From Clostridia bacterium (GTDB lineage Bacteria; Bacillota; Clostridia; Oscillospirales; CAG-272), in contig JAGARU010000030.1 in assembly GCA_017622085.1 (NCBI GenBank), positions 1 to 64,000 of the forward strand: a stretch of 64,000 bases of DNA, read 5' to 3'. The notes under the pieces are model-generated. The model did no database searches. It was not told the origin of the DNA and worked only from the letters and a program-made list of their open reading frames with translations. This document shows positions 1 through 7,281 of the stretch, piece by piece (position 1 is the stretch's first letter; the number at the start of each line of letters is the position of its first letter). Made by a program: the position numbers and the translations under genes.

Positions 1-1227
1 ATCCACCGTAACGCCGTTCTCGCAAAGGAACTTTTCATTGCCGCAAAGCAGTCCGCGGCCGGCCACCTCGGCGTAAATGCCCTTGCCGGCGGTCATTGTA
101 AAGCGCTCGGATTCGGTCAGCTCCACGCCGCTTTCCTTTGCGTGTGCCACAACGGCGCGGCCGAGGGGATGCTCGCTCTTGGCCTCTGCCGACGCCACAA
201 GAGCAAGAAGTGCGGCCTCATCGGTGTCCTCCGCAAAGGAGATCACGTCGGAGACCTCCAGCCGTCCGTAGGTCAGGGTTCCGGTCTTGTCAAAGGCAAC
301 GGTGTCTACCTTGCCCATGTTTTCCAGCGCCTCGCCGGATTTGATGATCACACCGTGCTTGGTCGCCTGCCCAATGGCCGCCATAATGGCCGTGGGAGTG
401 GCCAGCACCAAGGCACAGGGGCAGAACACGACGAGAACGGTTACGGCGCGGGTGATGTCCTTCGTCACAAGTCCCGTAACGATGGCGATCAGCATGGCCA
501 CAGGCACCAGCCAGCTGGCCCAGACGTCTGCGATTCGCGCCATAGGCGCCTTTTTGTCCTCAGCCTCCCGTACCATGCGGATCAGCTTTTTGAGGGAGCT
601 GTCCTCGCCCACCTTGGTGGCGCGGATATCAATGGCGCCGAAGCGGTTGATGGTGCCGCAGAATACCTCGTCGCCCACAGCCTTATCCACGGGCAGGGAT
701 TCGCCCGTCATAATGGACTGATCCACCGAGGTTTCCCCGGACACGATCACACCGTCCACCGGAATGGCCTCGCCGGGCAATATGCGCAACACGTCGTCCC
801 GACGGATATCCTCGGCGGGGATGATCTCCTCCTTGCCGTCGGTGATCCGCCGACCCTGGGTGGGCGCCAGACGAATCAGCTTTTTCAAGCCCTTTTTTGC
901 CCGGTCGGTGGTCATATCCTCAAGGATGGCACCCAGCGCCATGATGAAGGCAACCTCGCCGGCGGCAAACAAGTCGTTAATGACGATGGCGGCAATCATA
1001 GCTACGGTGATCAGCAGGGCAGAGGAAATTTTGCGGATGCCCGGATTATAAATCAGCCGCCATACCGCCAGATAAAGAAGAGGCACACCGTTGATCACTA
1101 CCGTTACCCAAGCGGGATCGATGGGCAGCTCCACGCCCAAGCGGGGCAAAGCAAAGCTGAGCACCAAAAAGACACCGCCGGCAATCGTCATGGGGATGCC
1201 CGCCAAAAAATCACTGATCTTTTTCAT
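1..1227 (-). CDS. Heavy-metal-translocating P1B-type ATPase (3' end outside window)
   Basis: This membrane pump would export a soft or transition metal ion at the cost of ATP. The 409 visible codons start at an ATG at 1227 and run off the left edge. There is no N-terminal HMA metal-binding domain: the protein opens with a short tail and a pair of hydrophobic helices. The actuator TGES loop, the CPC metal-site motif (FCPCALVLATP) and the phosphorylation motif DKTGTLT are all present, and a visible SEHPLG segment marks the nucleotide-binding domain. CPC plus a missing HMA fits the CadA/ZntA/CopB-like groups in Clostridia, but the residues of the last helices that decide zinc, cadmium or copper are not in the window. 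It is divergent from the TetR gene at 1394 and is probably its target. Confidence 0.93.
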   Translation of the reverse strand, partial: MKKISDFLAGIPMTIAGGVFLVLSFALPRLGVELPIDPAWVTVVINGVPLLYLAVWRLIYNPGIRKISSALLITVAMIAAIVINDLFAAGEVAFIMALGAILEDMTTDRAKKGLKKLIRLAPTQGRRITDGKEEIIPAEDIRRDDVLRILPGEAIPVDGVIVSGETSVDQSIMTGESLPVDKAVGDEVFCGTINRFGAIDIRATKVGEDSSLKKLIRMVREAEDKKAPMARIADVWASWLVPVAMLIAIVTGLVTKDITRAVTVLVVFCPCALVLATPTAIMAAIGQATKHGVIIKSGEALENMGKVDTVAFDKTGTLTYGRLEVSDVISFAEDTDEAALLALVASAEAKSEHPLGRAVVAHAKESGVELTESERFTMTAGKGIYAEVAGRGLLCGNEKFLCENGVTVD

Positions 1228-1243
1228 TTTTTGTCTCCTTTGG

Positions 1244-1272
1244 TTGACAGAATTTGAAAACTTCGGTATACT
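1244..1272 (+). promoter_or_regulatory. Sigma-A promoter of the TetR gene
   Basis: TTGACA at 1244-1249 and TATACT at 1267-1272 are separated by exactly 17 bases. The -10 box lies inside the left arm of the palindrome at 1262-1287, so a bound regulator would block this promoter. Confidence 0.8.
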
Positions 1273-1287
1273 ATATATGATACCGAA
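1262..1287. promoter_or_regulatory. Probable TetR operator (TTCGGTAT-N10-ATACCGAA)
   Basis: A perfect 8-base inverted repeat lies between the divergent ATPase and TetR genes. The right arm, GATACCGAACA, recurs as a direct copy at 1356-1366 just upstream of the TetR start codon, giving a second half-site. The position over the TetR -10 box suggests autorepression together with control of the ATPase. The assignment to this TetR protein is inference from position. Confidence 0.65.
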
Positions 1288-1393
1288 CACATTGTCTGTT
1301 AACAGTATAGTGTCTTTTGCCCGGCAATTCAACAACCAAATTACAGGTGATGTACGATACCGAACATTTTGTTAAATTTGTACGGAGGAAACC

Positions 1394-1957
1394 ATGGATC
1401 GCAGACAACGAAAGACCAGAGAGGCCATTTTCACCGCCTTCACCCGCCTGTTGGAGCACCGCCCATACCACCAGATCACGGTGCAGGATATTATTGACGA
1501 GGCCGACGTGGGCCGTGCCACCTTTTACGCCCATTTTGAGACCAAGGACTACCTTTTGAAGGATCTGTGCGACGAGCTGTTCGGGCACATCATCGATACG
1601 GCCATGGGCATTCCCCACAGCCACTATCATTGCTCCTGCGGCACGGCAGAGGATTCGGTCTTTTTGCACCTGCTCCGCCACCTGCAGGAAAACGACCGGA
1701 ACATTCTGGCCCTTCTGTCCTCCCAGAACAACGAGATCTTTCTCCAGTATTTTAAAACCAACCTGAAGCGGCTGATCCAGATCCAGTTTGCCGAGCAGGG
1801 CAAGCTGAAAAGCACCACCCTCCCGGAGGATTACCTGGTCAACCACATCGCCTCCTCCTTTGTGGAAACCGTCAGCTGGTGGCTCCGCCGCCACATGAAG
1901 GAGACCCCCGAGGCCATTGATACCTATTTCGAGACCCTTATGAATCCCCTGTTCTGA
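1394..1957 (+). CDS. TetR/AcrR family transcriptional regulator
   Basis: This is a 187-residue DNA-binding regulator. Residues 8-55 form the N-terminal TetR helix-turn-helix, with the family-typical ITVQDIIDEADVGRATFYAHF core. The C-terminal ligand domain is all-helical and unassigned. It contains a short HCSCG stretch that could bind a metal, which would suit a metal-efflux regulator, but this is only suggestive. The ATG at 1394 follows a good GGAGG. It is divergent from the P-type ATPase, with an operator-like palindrome between them, and is followed after 57 bases by the cytidine deaminase gene, probably on the same transcript. Confidence 0.92.
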   Translation: MDRRQRKTREAIFTAFTRLLEHRPYHQITVQDIIDEADVGRATFYAHFETKDYLLKDLCDELFGHIIDTAMGIPHSHYHCSCGTAEDSVFLHLLRHLQENDRNILALLSSQNNEIFLQYFKTNLKRLIQIQFAEQGKLKSTTLPEDYLVNHIASSFVETVSWWLRRHMKETPEAIDTYFETLMNPLF

Positions 1958-2014
1958 CCCGATTGCGGGCGGAAGTGCACCGAAAACAAGAACCAAATCC
2001 GAAAGGAGAAGCTT

Positions 2015-2431
2015 ATGGAGCTTATCTGGAAAACCTTATATGAGACCGCAAAGGCGCGGCTGAATCCCCGGGTGCTCTCACCCTTCGTGGATGCGGGCGG
2101 CGTGGCGGCAGCCATTCTGACGGATCGGGGCAACGTTTACACCGGCGTCTGCATCGATACCTCCTGCTCCCTTGGCATGTGCGCGGAGCGGAACGCTATT
2201 GCCAACATGATCACCAACGGTGAGAGCCGTATTGTAAAGCTGGTCTGCGTCATGGGCGATGGCCGCGTGGGCTCTCCCTGCGGCGCATGTCGGGAGCTTC
2301 TGATGCAGCTGGACCCCCACAGTCCGGAAATGGAGATCTTAACCGACTACCCGTCCGGCGCCACCGTCACCCTCGGCCAGCTCTGCCCCGATTGGTGGGG
2401 CACCGAGCGCATGAGGACCAATCAGCCGTAA
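2015..2431 (+). CDS. cdd: Cytidine deaminase-like zinc hydrolase
   Basis: This 138-residue enzyme would deaminate cytidine or deoxycytidine to uridine or deoxyuridine in pyrimidine salvage. The zinc site is complete: CAERNA supplies a Cys ligand plus the catalytic Glu, and PCGACRE supplies two Cys ligands, as in tetrameric Cdd enzymes. The length matches Cdd (about 130-140 residues). The N-terminal region and the SCSLGMCAE context also recall blasticidin-S-deaminase-type members, so the exact substrate is less sure than the fold. An AAGGAGAAG ribosome binding site precedes the ATG. A bidirectional hairpin terminator follows immediately. Confidence 0.85.
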   Translation: MELIWKTLYETAKARLNPRVLSPFVDAGGVAAAILTDRGNVYTGVCIDTSCSLGMCAERNAIANMITNGESRIVKLVCVMGDGRVGSPCGACRELLMQLDPHSPEMEILTDYPSGATVTLGQLCPDWWGTERMRTNQP

Positions 2432-2436
2432 AAAAA

Positions 2437-2484
2437 GAACGCCCGCCTCACTTCTTGAAGGAAGGAGACGGGCGCTTTGTTTTG
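2437..2484. terminator. Bidirectional terminator between cdd and pdxK
   Basis: The stem CGCCCGCCTC (2440-2449) pairs with GAGACGGGCG (2465-2474) with one mismatch. T-runs lie on both outer sides, serving the convergent cdd and pdxK transcripts. Confidence 0.8.
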
Positions 2485-2487
2485 GGT

Positions 2488-3330
2488 TCAGTTCTCTCCG
2501 CAAAGGGATACCAAGAGGGGGATGCACTCCTCGAACTTAACGCCGTAGGGGTGGTGTTCAAGGTCGGGAATGGTAACCTCCATGCAGGCGTGGGTAAATT
2601 CCACCGCTACCCGCAGGGCGTTTGCCATGTCAAGACCGCGGGTCAGGGCGCCTACCAGAACGGAGGAGAAGGTGTCTCCCGTGCCGTGGAGGCTGTAGGG
2701 CAGATGGGGCGCAAAATAGGAGATAAAGGCATCCTTTTTGCTGTCGTAAGCTACCGCGCCGTGCTTGTCGCCGTAGATTACGCCGGTCAGCACGGGCATG
2801 GGACAGCCCAGCTCCCGATGCAGGCGGCGGAGCAGCCCTTGGATGTAGTCCTCATCATAGCCGGTGGGTACGTATTCCTCATGTAGCATCTTGGTGGCCT
2901 CGGTCAGATTGGGAACGATGATGTCCGCCTTGCGGCACAGCTTTGCCATTTCAGCGGCAAAGGCGTCGTCAAAACCGGCATACATCTTTCCGTTATCGGC
3001 CATGGCCGGGTCAACAAAGCGAAGGGTGTTTTCGCTACCGAAGGTGTCAAAGAAGTGGCACATGAGATCGATCTGCCGTGCAGAACCGAGATACCCCGTA
3101 TACAGGGCATCAAATTTCAGATTACAGCTCTTCCAGTGGTTCTCGATGGCGGGAATGTCGTCAGTCAGATCCCGGAAGGTATAGCCGGTAAATCCACCCG
3201 TGTGAGTGGAAAGAACAGCCGTCGGGATCACCGCGCATTCAACGCCCATGGCGGAGATCAAAGGGAGGGCAACGGTAAGTGAGCATTTTCCAAAGCAGGA
3301 AATATCCTGTACCGTAACGATTCGTTTCAT
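2488..3330 (-). CDS. pdxK: Pyridoxal/pyridoxamine kinase
   Basis: This cytoplasmic kinase phosphorylates B6 vitamers for pyridoxal-phosphate salvage. The 280 residues match the PdxK/PdxY family. The N-terminus VQDISCFGKCSLT is the typical start, a THTGGFTG loop binds substrate, and the ribokinase-fold anion hole with catalytic Asp is seen in HGTGDTFSS near residue 218. It sits 21 bases downstream of a small gene of unknown function and probably shares its promoter. It ends at the terminator shared with cdd. Whether it prefers pyridoxal, pyridoxine or pyridoxamine cannot be read from the sequence. Confidence 0.92.
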   Translation of the reverse strand: MKRIVTVQDISCFGKCSLTVALPLISAMGVECAVIPTAVLSTHTGGFTGYTFRDLTDDIPAIENHWKSCNLKFDALYTGYLGSARQIDLMCHFFDTFGSENTLRFVDPAMADNGKMYAGFDDAFAAEMAKLCRKADIIVPNLTEATKMLHEEYVPTGYDEDYIQGLLRRLHRELGCPMPVLTGVIYGDKHGAVAYDSKKDAFISYFAPHLPYSLHGTGDTFSSVLVGALTRGLDMANALRVAVEFTHACMEVTIPDLEHHPYGVKFEECIPLLVSLCGEN

Positions 3331-3351
3331 AAACTTGCCTCCAAAAACAGA

Positions 3352-3699
3352 TTACAAATAATACTTATAGTAGGCGATGATCGTGCGCACCTCGCCGCCG
3401 TGCTCGATGTCGGGAGCGGTCAGAACCACACCCTCAAGGGACAAAAGCTCCCAAGCGGAAAGCTCCTCAACCTTGGCACGGAACAGAACCTCGTGTCCGC
3501 CCTTTACAGCGCAGAATACGATAAACTCGCCGTCTCGCAAATTCAGCGCGCCCTCGCGACCGATGATCTCCTCGATTCCCTCGATCCGCTCCGACACGTA
3601 TTTAATGTGCTTTCCGGCCAGTCGCTCAGCCATCTGGCGGCGATATTCGGGGGTGTCCTCTTTTTTTGGCTTTTTCTTGAAAAGATCCTTCAAGCCCAC
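3352..3699 (-). CDS. Small conserved hypothetical protein upstream of pdxK
   Basis: This 115-residue protein is of no family I recognise. It has a very basic N-terminus (KDLFKKKPKKE), then a region that reads like a compact alpha/beta domain ending in AYYKYYL. It has no signal peptide or membrane segment and is probably cytoplasmic. The start is a GTG at 3699, with AGGAGG nine bases upstream. It has its own near-consensus promoter at 3736-3764 and runs into pdxK. Confidence 0.75.
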   Translation of the reverse strand: MGLKDLFKKKPKKEDTPEYRRQMAERLAGKHIKYVSERIEGIEEIIGREGALNLRDGEFIVFCAVKGGHEVLFRAKVEELSAWELLSLEGVVLTAPDIEHGGEVRTIIAYYKYYL

Positions 3700-3735
3700 G
3701 GATTTCAGCCTCCTACCATCAGTATCATAACCCGT

Positions 3736-3764
3736 ATTTTAGCATAAAAGCCCTCTACTGTCAA
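3736..3764 (-). promoter_or_regulatory. Sigma-A promoter of the 3699-2488 unit
   Basis: Read on the minus strand, TTGACA (3759-3764) and TAAAAT (3736-3741) are 17 bases apart, 37 bases upstream of the GTG start. Confidence 0.75.
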
Positions 3765-3771
3765 GAATTTT

Positions 3772-4179
3772 TTATTCGGTTATTCCATAGTCCGCAAGAT
3801 GCCGGTCGTGATATTTCCGCAGGGTGTCCTCCCGGTTGTCGCCGCCGATGTGGGCGGCCACCTGCGCCCAAGAAAGACCGTTTACGTAGCGCAGGGAAAG
3901 GATCATGCGACCGAGGGGGTCGTCAAGACCGTAAATAAATGCAATAATCTCCTCATGCTTTTTTAAAATTTCGTTTAAATGCTTGGCGGCGGAGGCCTCA
4001 AGGGCGGCAATCTCCGCCCGGAGGGCCTCCTTTTCCGCCTCGCTCACCACGGGCGCTATGCCGTAGAGGGAAGAGCTTCCCCCCGTTGTCAGGGCCGAGC
4101 GCAGAGAGGCCAAGCGCCTCTTTTCCAGCTGGCATTCCCGGTTCAGGTGCTTAAGTGAGGTAAGCTCCTTCAGGGTCAT
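3772..4179 (-). CDS. Phage-type sigma-70 region-4-like activator (DUF1492/RinA-like)
   Basis: This 135-residue protein has a long basic coiled-coil N-terminal half (about residues 1-80). The C-terminal half resembles sigma-70 region 4: DPLGRMILSLRYVNGLSWAQVAAHIG, then DTLRKYHDRHL. That layout is typical of DUF1492/ArpU/RinA-like late-gene activators of Gram-positive phages. An ATG at 4179 follows GGAGG. It lies behind a small zinc-finger gene and divergent from an S24-type repressor, as in a phage early region, but no other phage genes are present. Confidence 0.65.
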   Translation of the reverse strand: MTLKELTSLKHLNRECQLEKRRLASLRSALTTGGSSSLYGIAPVVSEAEKEALRAEIAALEASAAKHLNEILKKHEEIIAFIYGLDDPLGRMILSLRYVNGLSWAQVAAHIGGDNREDTLRKYHDRHLADYGITE

Positions 4180-4256
4180 GCTGCCTCCGTGTGTGTATGA
4201 TCCCGATAAATGGCGTTGTTCAAAAAAACCTGTCCTTTCTATACTTTCGTAGTATT

Positions 4257-4544
4257 TTAATATTCGCCGTGGCAGACGGTAACGGGAGAGTCCGGCGCCT
4301 CCGACAGGCGCAGAGCCAGCTCCAGGGTTTCCGTCAGACCAAATAATTCCTTTATGTCGTAAAGATCCATCTCCTCAAGGCAGGAGCAGCAAAGATAACG
4401 GGTCCGCCGCCCCTCCCGACAGGAGAGGTAGGTATCGTCAAGGTCCACCGGGCGATCGCAGATCCGACAGCGACAGCGTCCTGTGTCCGCAAGTTGCGGG
4501 CAACCCCTCCGGTGCAGGAAGGTGTAGCCGCATTCTTCACACAA
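4257..4544 (-). CDS. Small Cys-rich, zinc-finger-like protein
   Basis: This 95-residue protein has an N-terminal CEECGY, a central CRCRICDRPV and a CCSCLEE motif, so two treble-clef or ribbon-like zinc sites are likely. The C-terminal third is helical. I do not recognise the family; similar small proteins occur in prophage and integrated-element regions. The start is a TTG at 4544, chosen because AGGAGGTGAT precedes it and no ATG exists in frame. A 19-base palindrome (4560-4578) abuts the ribosome binding site. Its strong promoter lies far upstream (4727-4755), giving a leader of about 175 nt. Confidence 0.6.
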   Translation of the reverse strand: MCEECGYTFLHRRGCPQLADTGRCRCRICDRPVDLDDTYLSCREGRRTRYLCCSCLEEMDLYDIKELFGLTETLELALRLSEAPDSPVTVCHGEY

Positions 4545-4559
4545 TCAAATATCACCTCC

Positions 4560-4578
4560 TTGTCCACAATGTGGACAA
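4560..4578. repeat. 19-bp palindrome made of two inverted TTGTCCACA boxes
   Basis: TTGTCCACA (4560-4568), a single A, then TGTGGACAA (4570-4578). Each arm differs from the DnaA box TTATCCACA at one base. It sits directly in front of the ribosome binding site of the minus-strand zinc-finger gene. Function unknown. Confidence 0.7.
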
Positions 4579-4726
4579 CAAACGTAAAAAATAAGGCAAC
4601 AATGCCGGTGAGTGGATTTCGTACGGTATCGGGTGGCGGCAGGGAAACACCGCCGGGGGAGGGCAGAGCAACGGGGATGCGCGGAAAGGGAGGTCACGCG
4701 CAAAGATTAACTGCTCTCACGCTCCT

Positions 4727-4755
4727 ATTATAGCAAAGGCCCGTTGCCCTGTCAA
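4727..4755 (-). promoter_or_regulatory. Consensus promoter of the phage-like minus-strand genes
   Basis: On the minus strand, TTGACA (4750-4755) and TATAAT (4727-4732) are 17 bases apart. The spacer carries GGCAAC-GGGCC-TTTGCT, matching the operator-like repeat inside the divergent promoter at 4821-4849. Confidence 0.8.
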
Positions 4756-4820
4756 GGGAAATGTGTGGGAAAGGCAAAAAATATTTTCGCCTGGCAGGGC
4801 GGGGAAACGGGCGAAGGCCG

Positions 4821-4849
4821 TTGACAAAGCAAAGGGAGTTTGCTATACT
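4821..4849 (+). promoter_or_regulatory. Consensus promoter of the repressor operon with internal operator
   Basis: TTGACA (4821-4826) and TATACT (4844-4849) are 17 bases apart. The spacer holds a perfect inverted repeat, AGCAAA-GGGAG-TTTGCT (4828-4844). The whole box is identical at 23 of 29 positions to the divergent promoter at 4727-4755 read on its own strand, which points to one repressor acting on both. Confidence 0.8.
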
Positions 4850-4901
4850 TATTATGTATGAAATGTCGATTTTCGGCAAATGTCGGTGGAAAGGAAGGAC
4901 T

Positions 4902-5513
4902 ATGCTCGGCGAACGATTGGCGGCCGCACGCAAGGCGGCACGGCTTACCCAAAACGATGTGGCAGATCAGCTCGGCATCCGCAGGCAGACCTATTCGGCC
5001 TACGAGCGGGGCGTCAGCACGCCGGACGCACACACCGTTGGCATTCTTGCGAAAATGTTTGGCGTCAGTGCCGATGCGCTGATCACGGAGCCTTCCGTTA
5101 AAAAGCACGGCACGGAGTATTGCACGGTTCCCGTCTATGGGAGGCTGTTCCCGTCCGCGCCCTACGGCACGGAGGCGGAGCTCTTGGATTACGAGGAGGT
5201 GGACGCTTCTCTCTGCGAGGGGGCGACGCTGTCAGCTCTGGTGATCCGCGGAGGGGAAATGGAACCCCGCATGGCGGAGGGCGACGTGGTGATCTTCCGT
5301 CGGCAGGCGGAAATCCCTACAGGCTCCTTGGCGGTGGTCAGCGTAGGTGGCGGAGAGGCCACGGTGCGCCGGCTGATCCGCTATACGGACGGCATCCGTC
5401 TGGTACCCCTGAACCCGGCCTACGAGCCGCTTTATTATACCTCGGAAGAAATACGCACCCTGCCCCTGACCTTCTACGGTAAGGTCGTGGAGCTGAGGGC
5501 GAAATTAGGATAA
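4902..5513 (+). CDS. XRE/Cro-type repressor with S24 (LexA-like) domain lacking catalytic residues
   Basis: This 203-residue protein has an N-terminal helix-turn-helix (about residues 5-60: GERLAAARKAARLTQNDVA, then RRQTYSAYERG). The C-terminal S24 fold (about 115-200) is of the LexA/CI type. At the position of the catalytic Ser (usual GDSM) it reads GGEMEPRM, and the usual Lys is Arg in TVRRLI, so self-cleavage on SOS induction is unlikely. The ATG at 4902, not an upstream in-frame ATG, is the start: it follows AAGGAAGG and lies behind the promoter at 4821. It leads a six-gene unit ending with mscL and is probably autoregulated. Confidence 0.85.
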   Translation: MLGERLAAARKAARLTQNDVADQLGIRRQTYSAYERGVSTPDAHTVGILAKMFGVSADALITEPSVKKHGTEYCTVPVYGRLFPSAPYGTEAELLDYEEVDASLCEGATLSALVIRGGEMEPRMAEGDVVIFRRQAEIPTGSLAVVSVGGGEATVRRLIRYTDGIRLVPLNPAYEPLYYTSEEIRTLPLTFYGKVVELRAKLG

Positions 5514-5525
5514 AGGAGAATTCTT

Positions 5526-6233
5526 ATGCTGGAACAACTTAAAAAAGAAGTTTACGAAGCCAATATGATGTTGGTAAAATACAATCTGATCACCTTTACT
5601 TGGGGTAACGTCAGCGGCATTGACCGGGACAGCGGCCTTGTGGTAATCAAGCCCTCCGGTGTGGAGTACGACGATCTCTCTCCCATTGACCTGCCCGTTG
5701 TGGACCTGCAGGGCAACGTAATCGAGGGAACGCTGAAGCCCTCCTCCGATACCCCCACCCATCTGGCCCTCTACCGCGCCTTCCCGGAGCTGGGCGGCAT
5801 CACTCATACTCATTCGAGCTGGGCTACCATCTACGCACAGGCCGGTCGGGGAATTACTCCCTACGGCACCACCCATGCGGACTATTTTGGCGATAAGATC
5901 CCCTGCACCCGCCGTATGACCCCCACTGAGATCGGCGGCGCTTATGAGCTGGAGACCGGCAACGTGATCATCGAGACTCTCAAGGATATCGGCGTGGATC
6001 AGATGCACGCGGTTCTCGTTCATTCTCACGGTCCCTTCACCTGGGGCAAGGACGCCAAGTCCTCCGTTGAGGCCGCCGTTGTTCTTGAACAGGTGGCTAT
6101 GATGTCTTATCATACCGAAATGATGATGCTGGCCGCTGATGGACAGACTGTCCGCATGCAGGAGGAGCTTCTCCGCAAGCACTACGACCGCAAGCACGGC
6201 CCCAACGCCTACTACGGCCAGGGCAATAAATAA
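5526..6233 (+). CDS. araD: L-ribulose-5-phosphate 4-epimerase
   Basis: This is a class II aldolase-fold zinc enzyme of 235 residues that interconverts L-ribulose 5-phosphate and D-xylulose 5-phosphate. The zinc ligands are visible as HTHSSWAT (two His near residue 96) and HSHGPFTWG (His near residue 171). The N-terminal TFTWGNVSG and [10 protein letters not shown] phosphate-binding segments are standard. It starts 12 bases after the repressor gene with its own GGAG. No araA, araB or arabinose transporter is in the window, so it may serve a general pentose route, and its link to the repressor may be only by co-transcription. Confidence 0.92.
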   Translation: MLEQLKKEVYEANMMLVKYNLITFTWGNVSGIDRDSGLVVIKPSGVEYDDLSPIDLPVVDLQGNVIEGTLKPSSDTPTHLALYRAFPELGGITHTHSSWATIYAQAGRGITPYGTTHADYFGDKIPCTRRMTPTEIGGAYELETGNVIIETLKDIGVDQMHAVLVHSHGPFTWGKDAKSSVEAAVVLEQVAMMSYHTEMMMLAADGQTVRMQEELLRKHYDRKHGPNAYYGQGNK

Positions 6234-6260
6234 ATTGACGTTAGAAAGAAGTGTTCGATC

Positions 6261-7265
6261 ATGTACAACGATAAAAAAGTAGTTTTCTCTGGCGTCCAGC
6301 CCTCCGGTAACCTTACCATTGGCAATTATCTTGGCGCCATTAAGAATTTCAGTGCCTTCTCGGAGGATTACCACTGCTTCTATTGCGTGGTGGATATGCA
6401 CGCCATCACCGTCCGTCAGGTTCCTGCGGAGCTTCGCCGCCGCACCTACGAGACTCTGGCACTTTATATGGCCTGCGGCCTGGATCCTCAGAAGAATACT
6501 CTCTTCGTCCAGAGCCACGTGCCCGCCCATGCGGAGCTTGGCTGGATCCTTGATTGCTACACCATGTTCGGTGAGCTTTCCCGCATGACGCAGTTTAAGG
6601 ATAAGAGCCAGAAAAATGCAGATAATATCAACGCAGGTCTGTTTACCTATCCCTCCCTTATGGCGGCGGACATCCTCCTCTACCAGACGGAAATGGTGCC
6701 CGTTGGCAGCGACCAGCGCCAGCATCTGGAGCTTGCCCGTGATATTGCCACCCGCTTCAACGGCATCTACGGCGATACCTTCGTCATTCCCGAGGGCTAC
6801 ACGCCCAAGGACGGCGCTCGCATTATGTCCTTGGCCGAGCCCACCAAGAAGATGAGCAAGTCCGACGCCAACGAGAACGCGGTGGTTCGCATTCTGGACG
6901 ACAAGGATGCCATCATCCGCAAGTTCAAGCGTGCGGTAACCGACTCCGATACGGAGATCCGTGCCGGCGCCGATAAGGCGGGTATTACCAACCTGCTTAC
7001 CATCTATTCCTGCTTCACCGGCAAGACCGTGGAGGAGGCAGAGCGGGAGTTTGCCGGCTTCGGCTACGGCGACTTCAAGCTGGCCGTTGGCGAGGCCTGT
7101 GCCGACGCTCTTGCCCCCGTCCGTGCGGAGTTTAACCGTCTGATCGCCGATAAGGCGTACCTTGAGACGGTTATGGCCGAGGGCGCGGAGGCGGCGTACC
7201 GCTGTGCACGCCGCACCATGTCCAAGGTTCGCCGTAAGCTTGGCTTTACCGAGCTGAAGCGCTGA
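6261..7265 (+). CDS. trpS: Tryptophan--tRNA ligase
   Basis: This is a class I aminoacyl-tRNA synthetase of 334 residues charging tRNA-Trp with tryptophan. The HIGH-type motif appears as PSGNLTIGNYLGA near the N-terminus, and the KMSKS loop as KKMSKSDAN near residue 196. Length and ending (SKVRRKLGF) are normal for bacterial TrpS. It is internal to the operon, 27 bases after araD, with AGAAAGAAG before the ATG. The short gap leaves no room for a T-box. Confidence 0.97.
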   Translation: MYNDKKVVFSGVQPSGNLTIGNYLGAIKNFSAFSEDYHCFYCVVDMHAITVRQVPAELRRRTYETLALYMACGLDPQKNTLFVQSHVPAHAELGWILDCYTMFGELSRMTQFKDKSQKNADNINAGLFTYPSLMAADILLYQTEMVPVGSDQRQHLELARDIATRFNGIYGDTFVIPEGYTPKDGARIMSLAEPTKKMSKSDANENAVVRILDDKDAIIRKFKRAVTDSDTEIRAGADKAGITNLLTIYSCFTGKTVEEAEREFAGFGYGDFKLAVGEACADALAPVRAEFNRLIADKAYLETVMAEGAEAAYRCARRTMSKVRRKLGFTELKR

Positions 7266-7281
7266 TAAAACGGAGAATACT

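Larger units (their letters stand above)
4545..4901. other. Divergent control region between zinc-finger gene and S24-type repressor
   Basis: These 357 bases hold no gene. They hold two divergent consensus promoters with matching operator-like spacers, a 175-nt leader for the minus-strand gene, and the palindrome at 4560-4578. Nothing else structured was seen in the leader. Confidence 0.7.

Noticed and set aside
4560..4578. Replication origin
   Set aside because: Only two DnaA-box-like 9-mers are present, with no AT-rich unwinding region and no dnaA, dnaN or rep gene near.
3772..5513. Complete prophage
   Set aside because: Only a repressor, a DUF1492-like and a zinc-finger gene are seen; there is no integrase, portal, capsid, tail or lysis gene and no att-like repeats.
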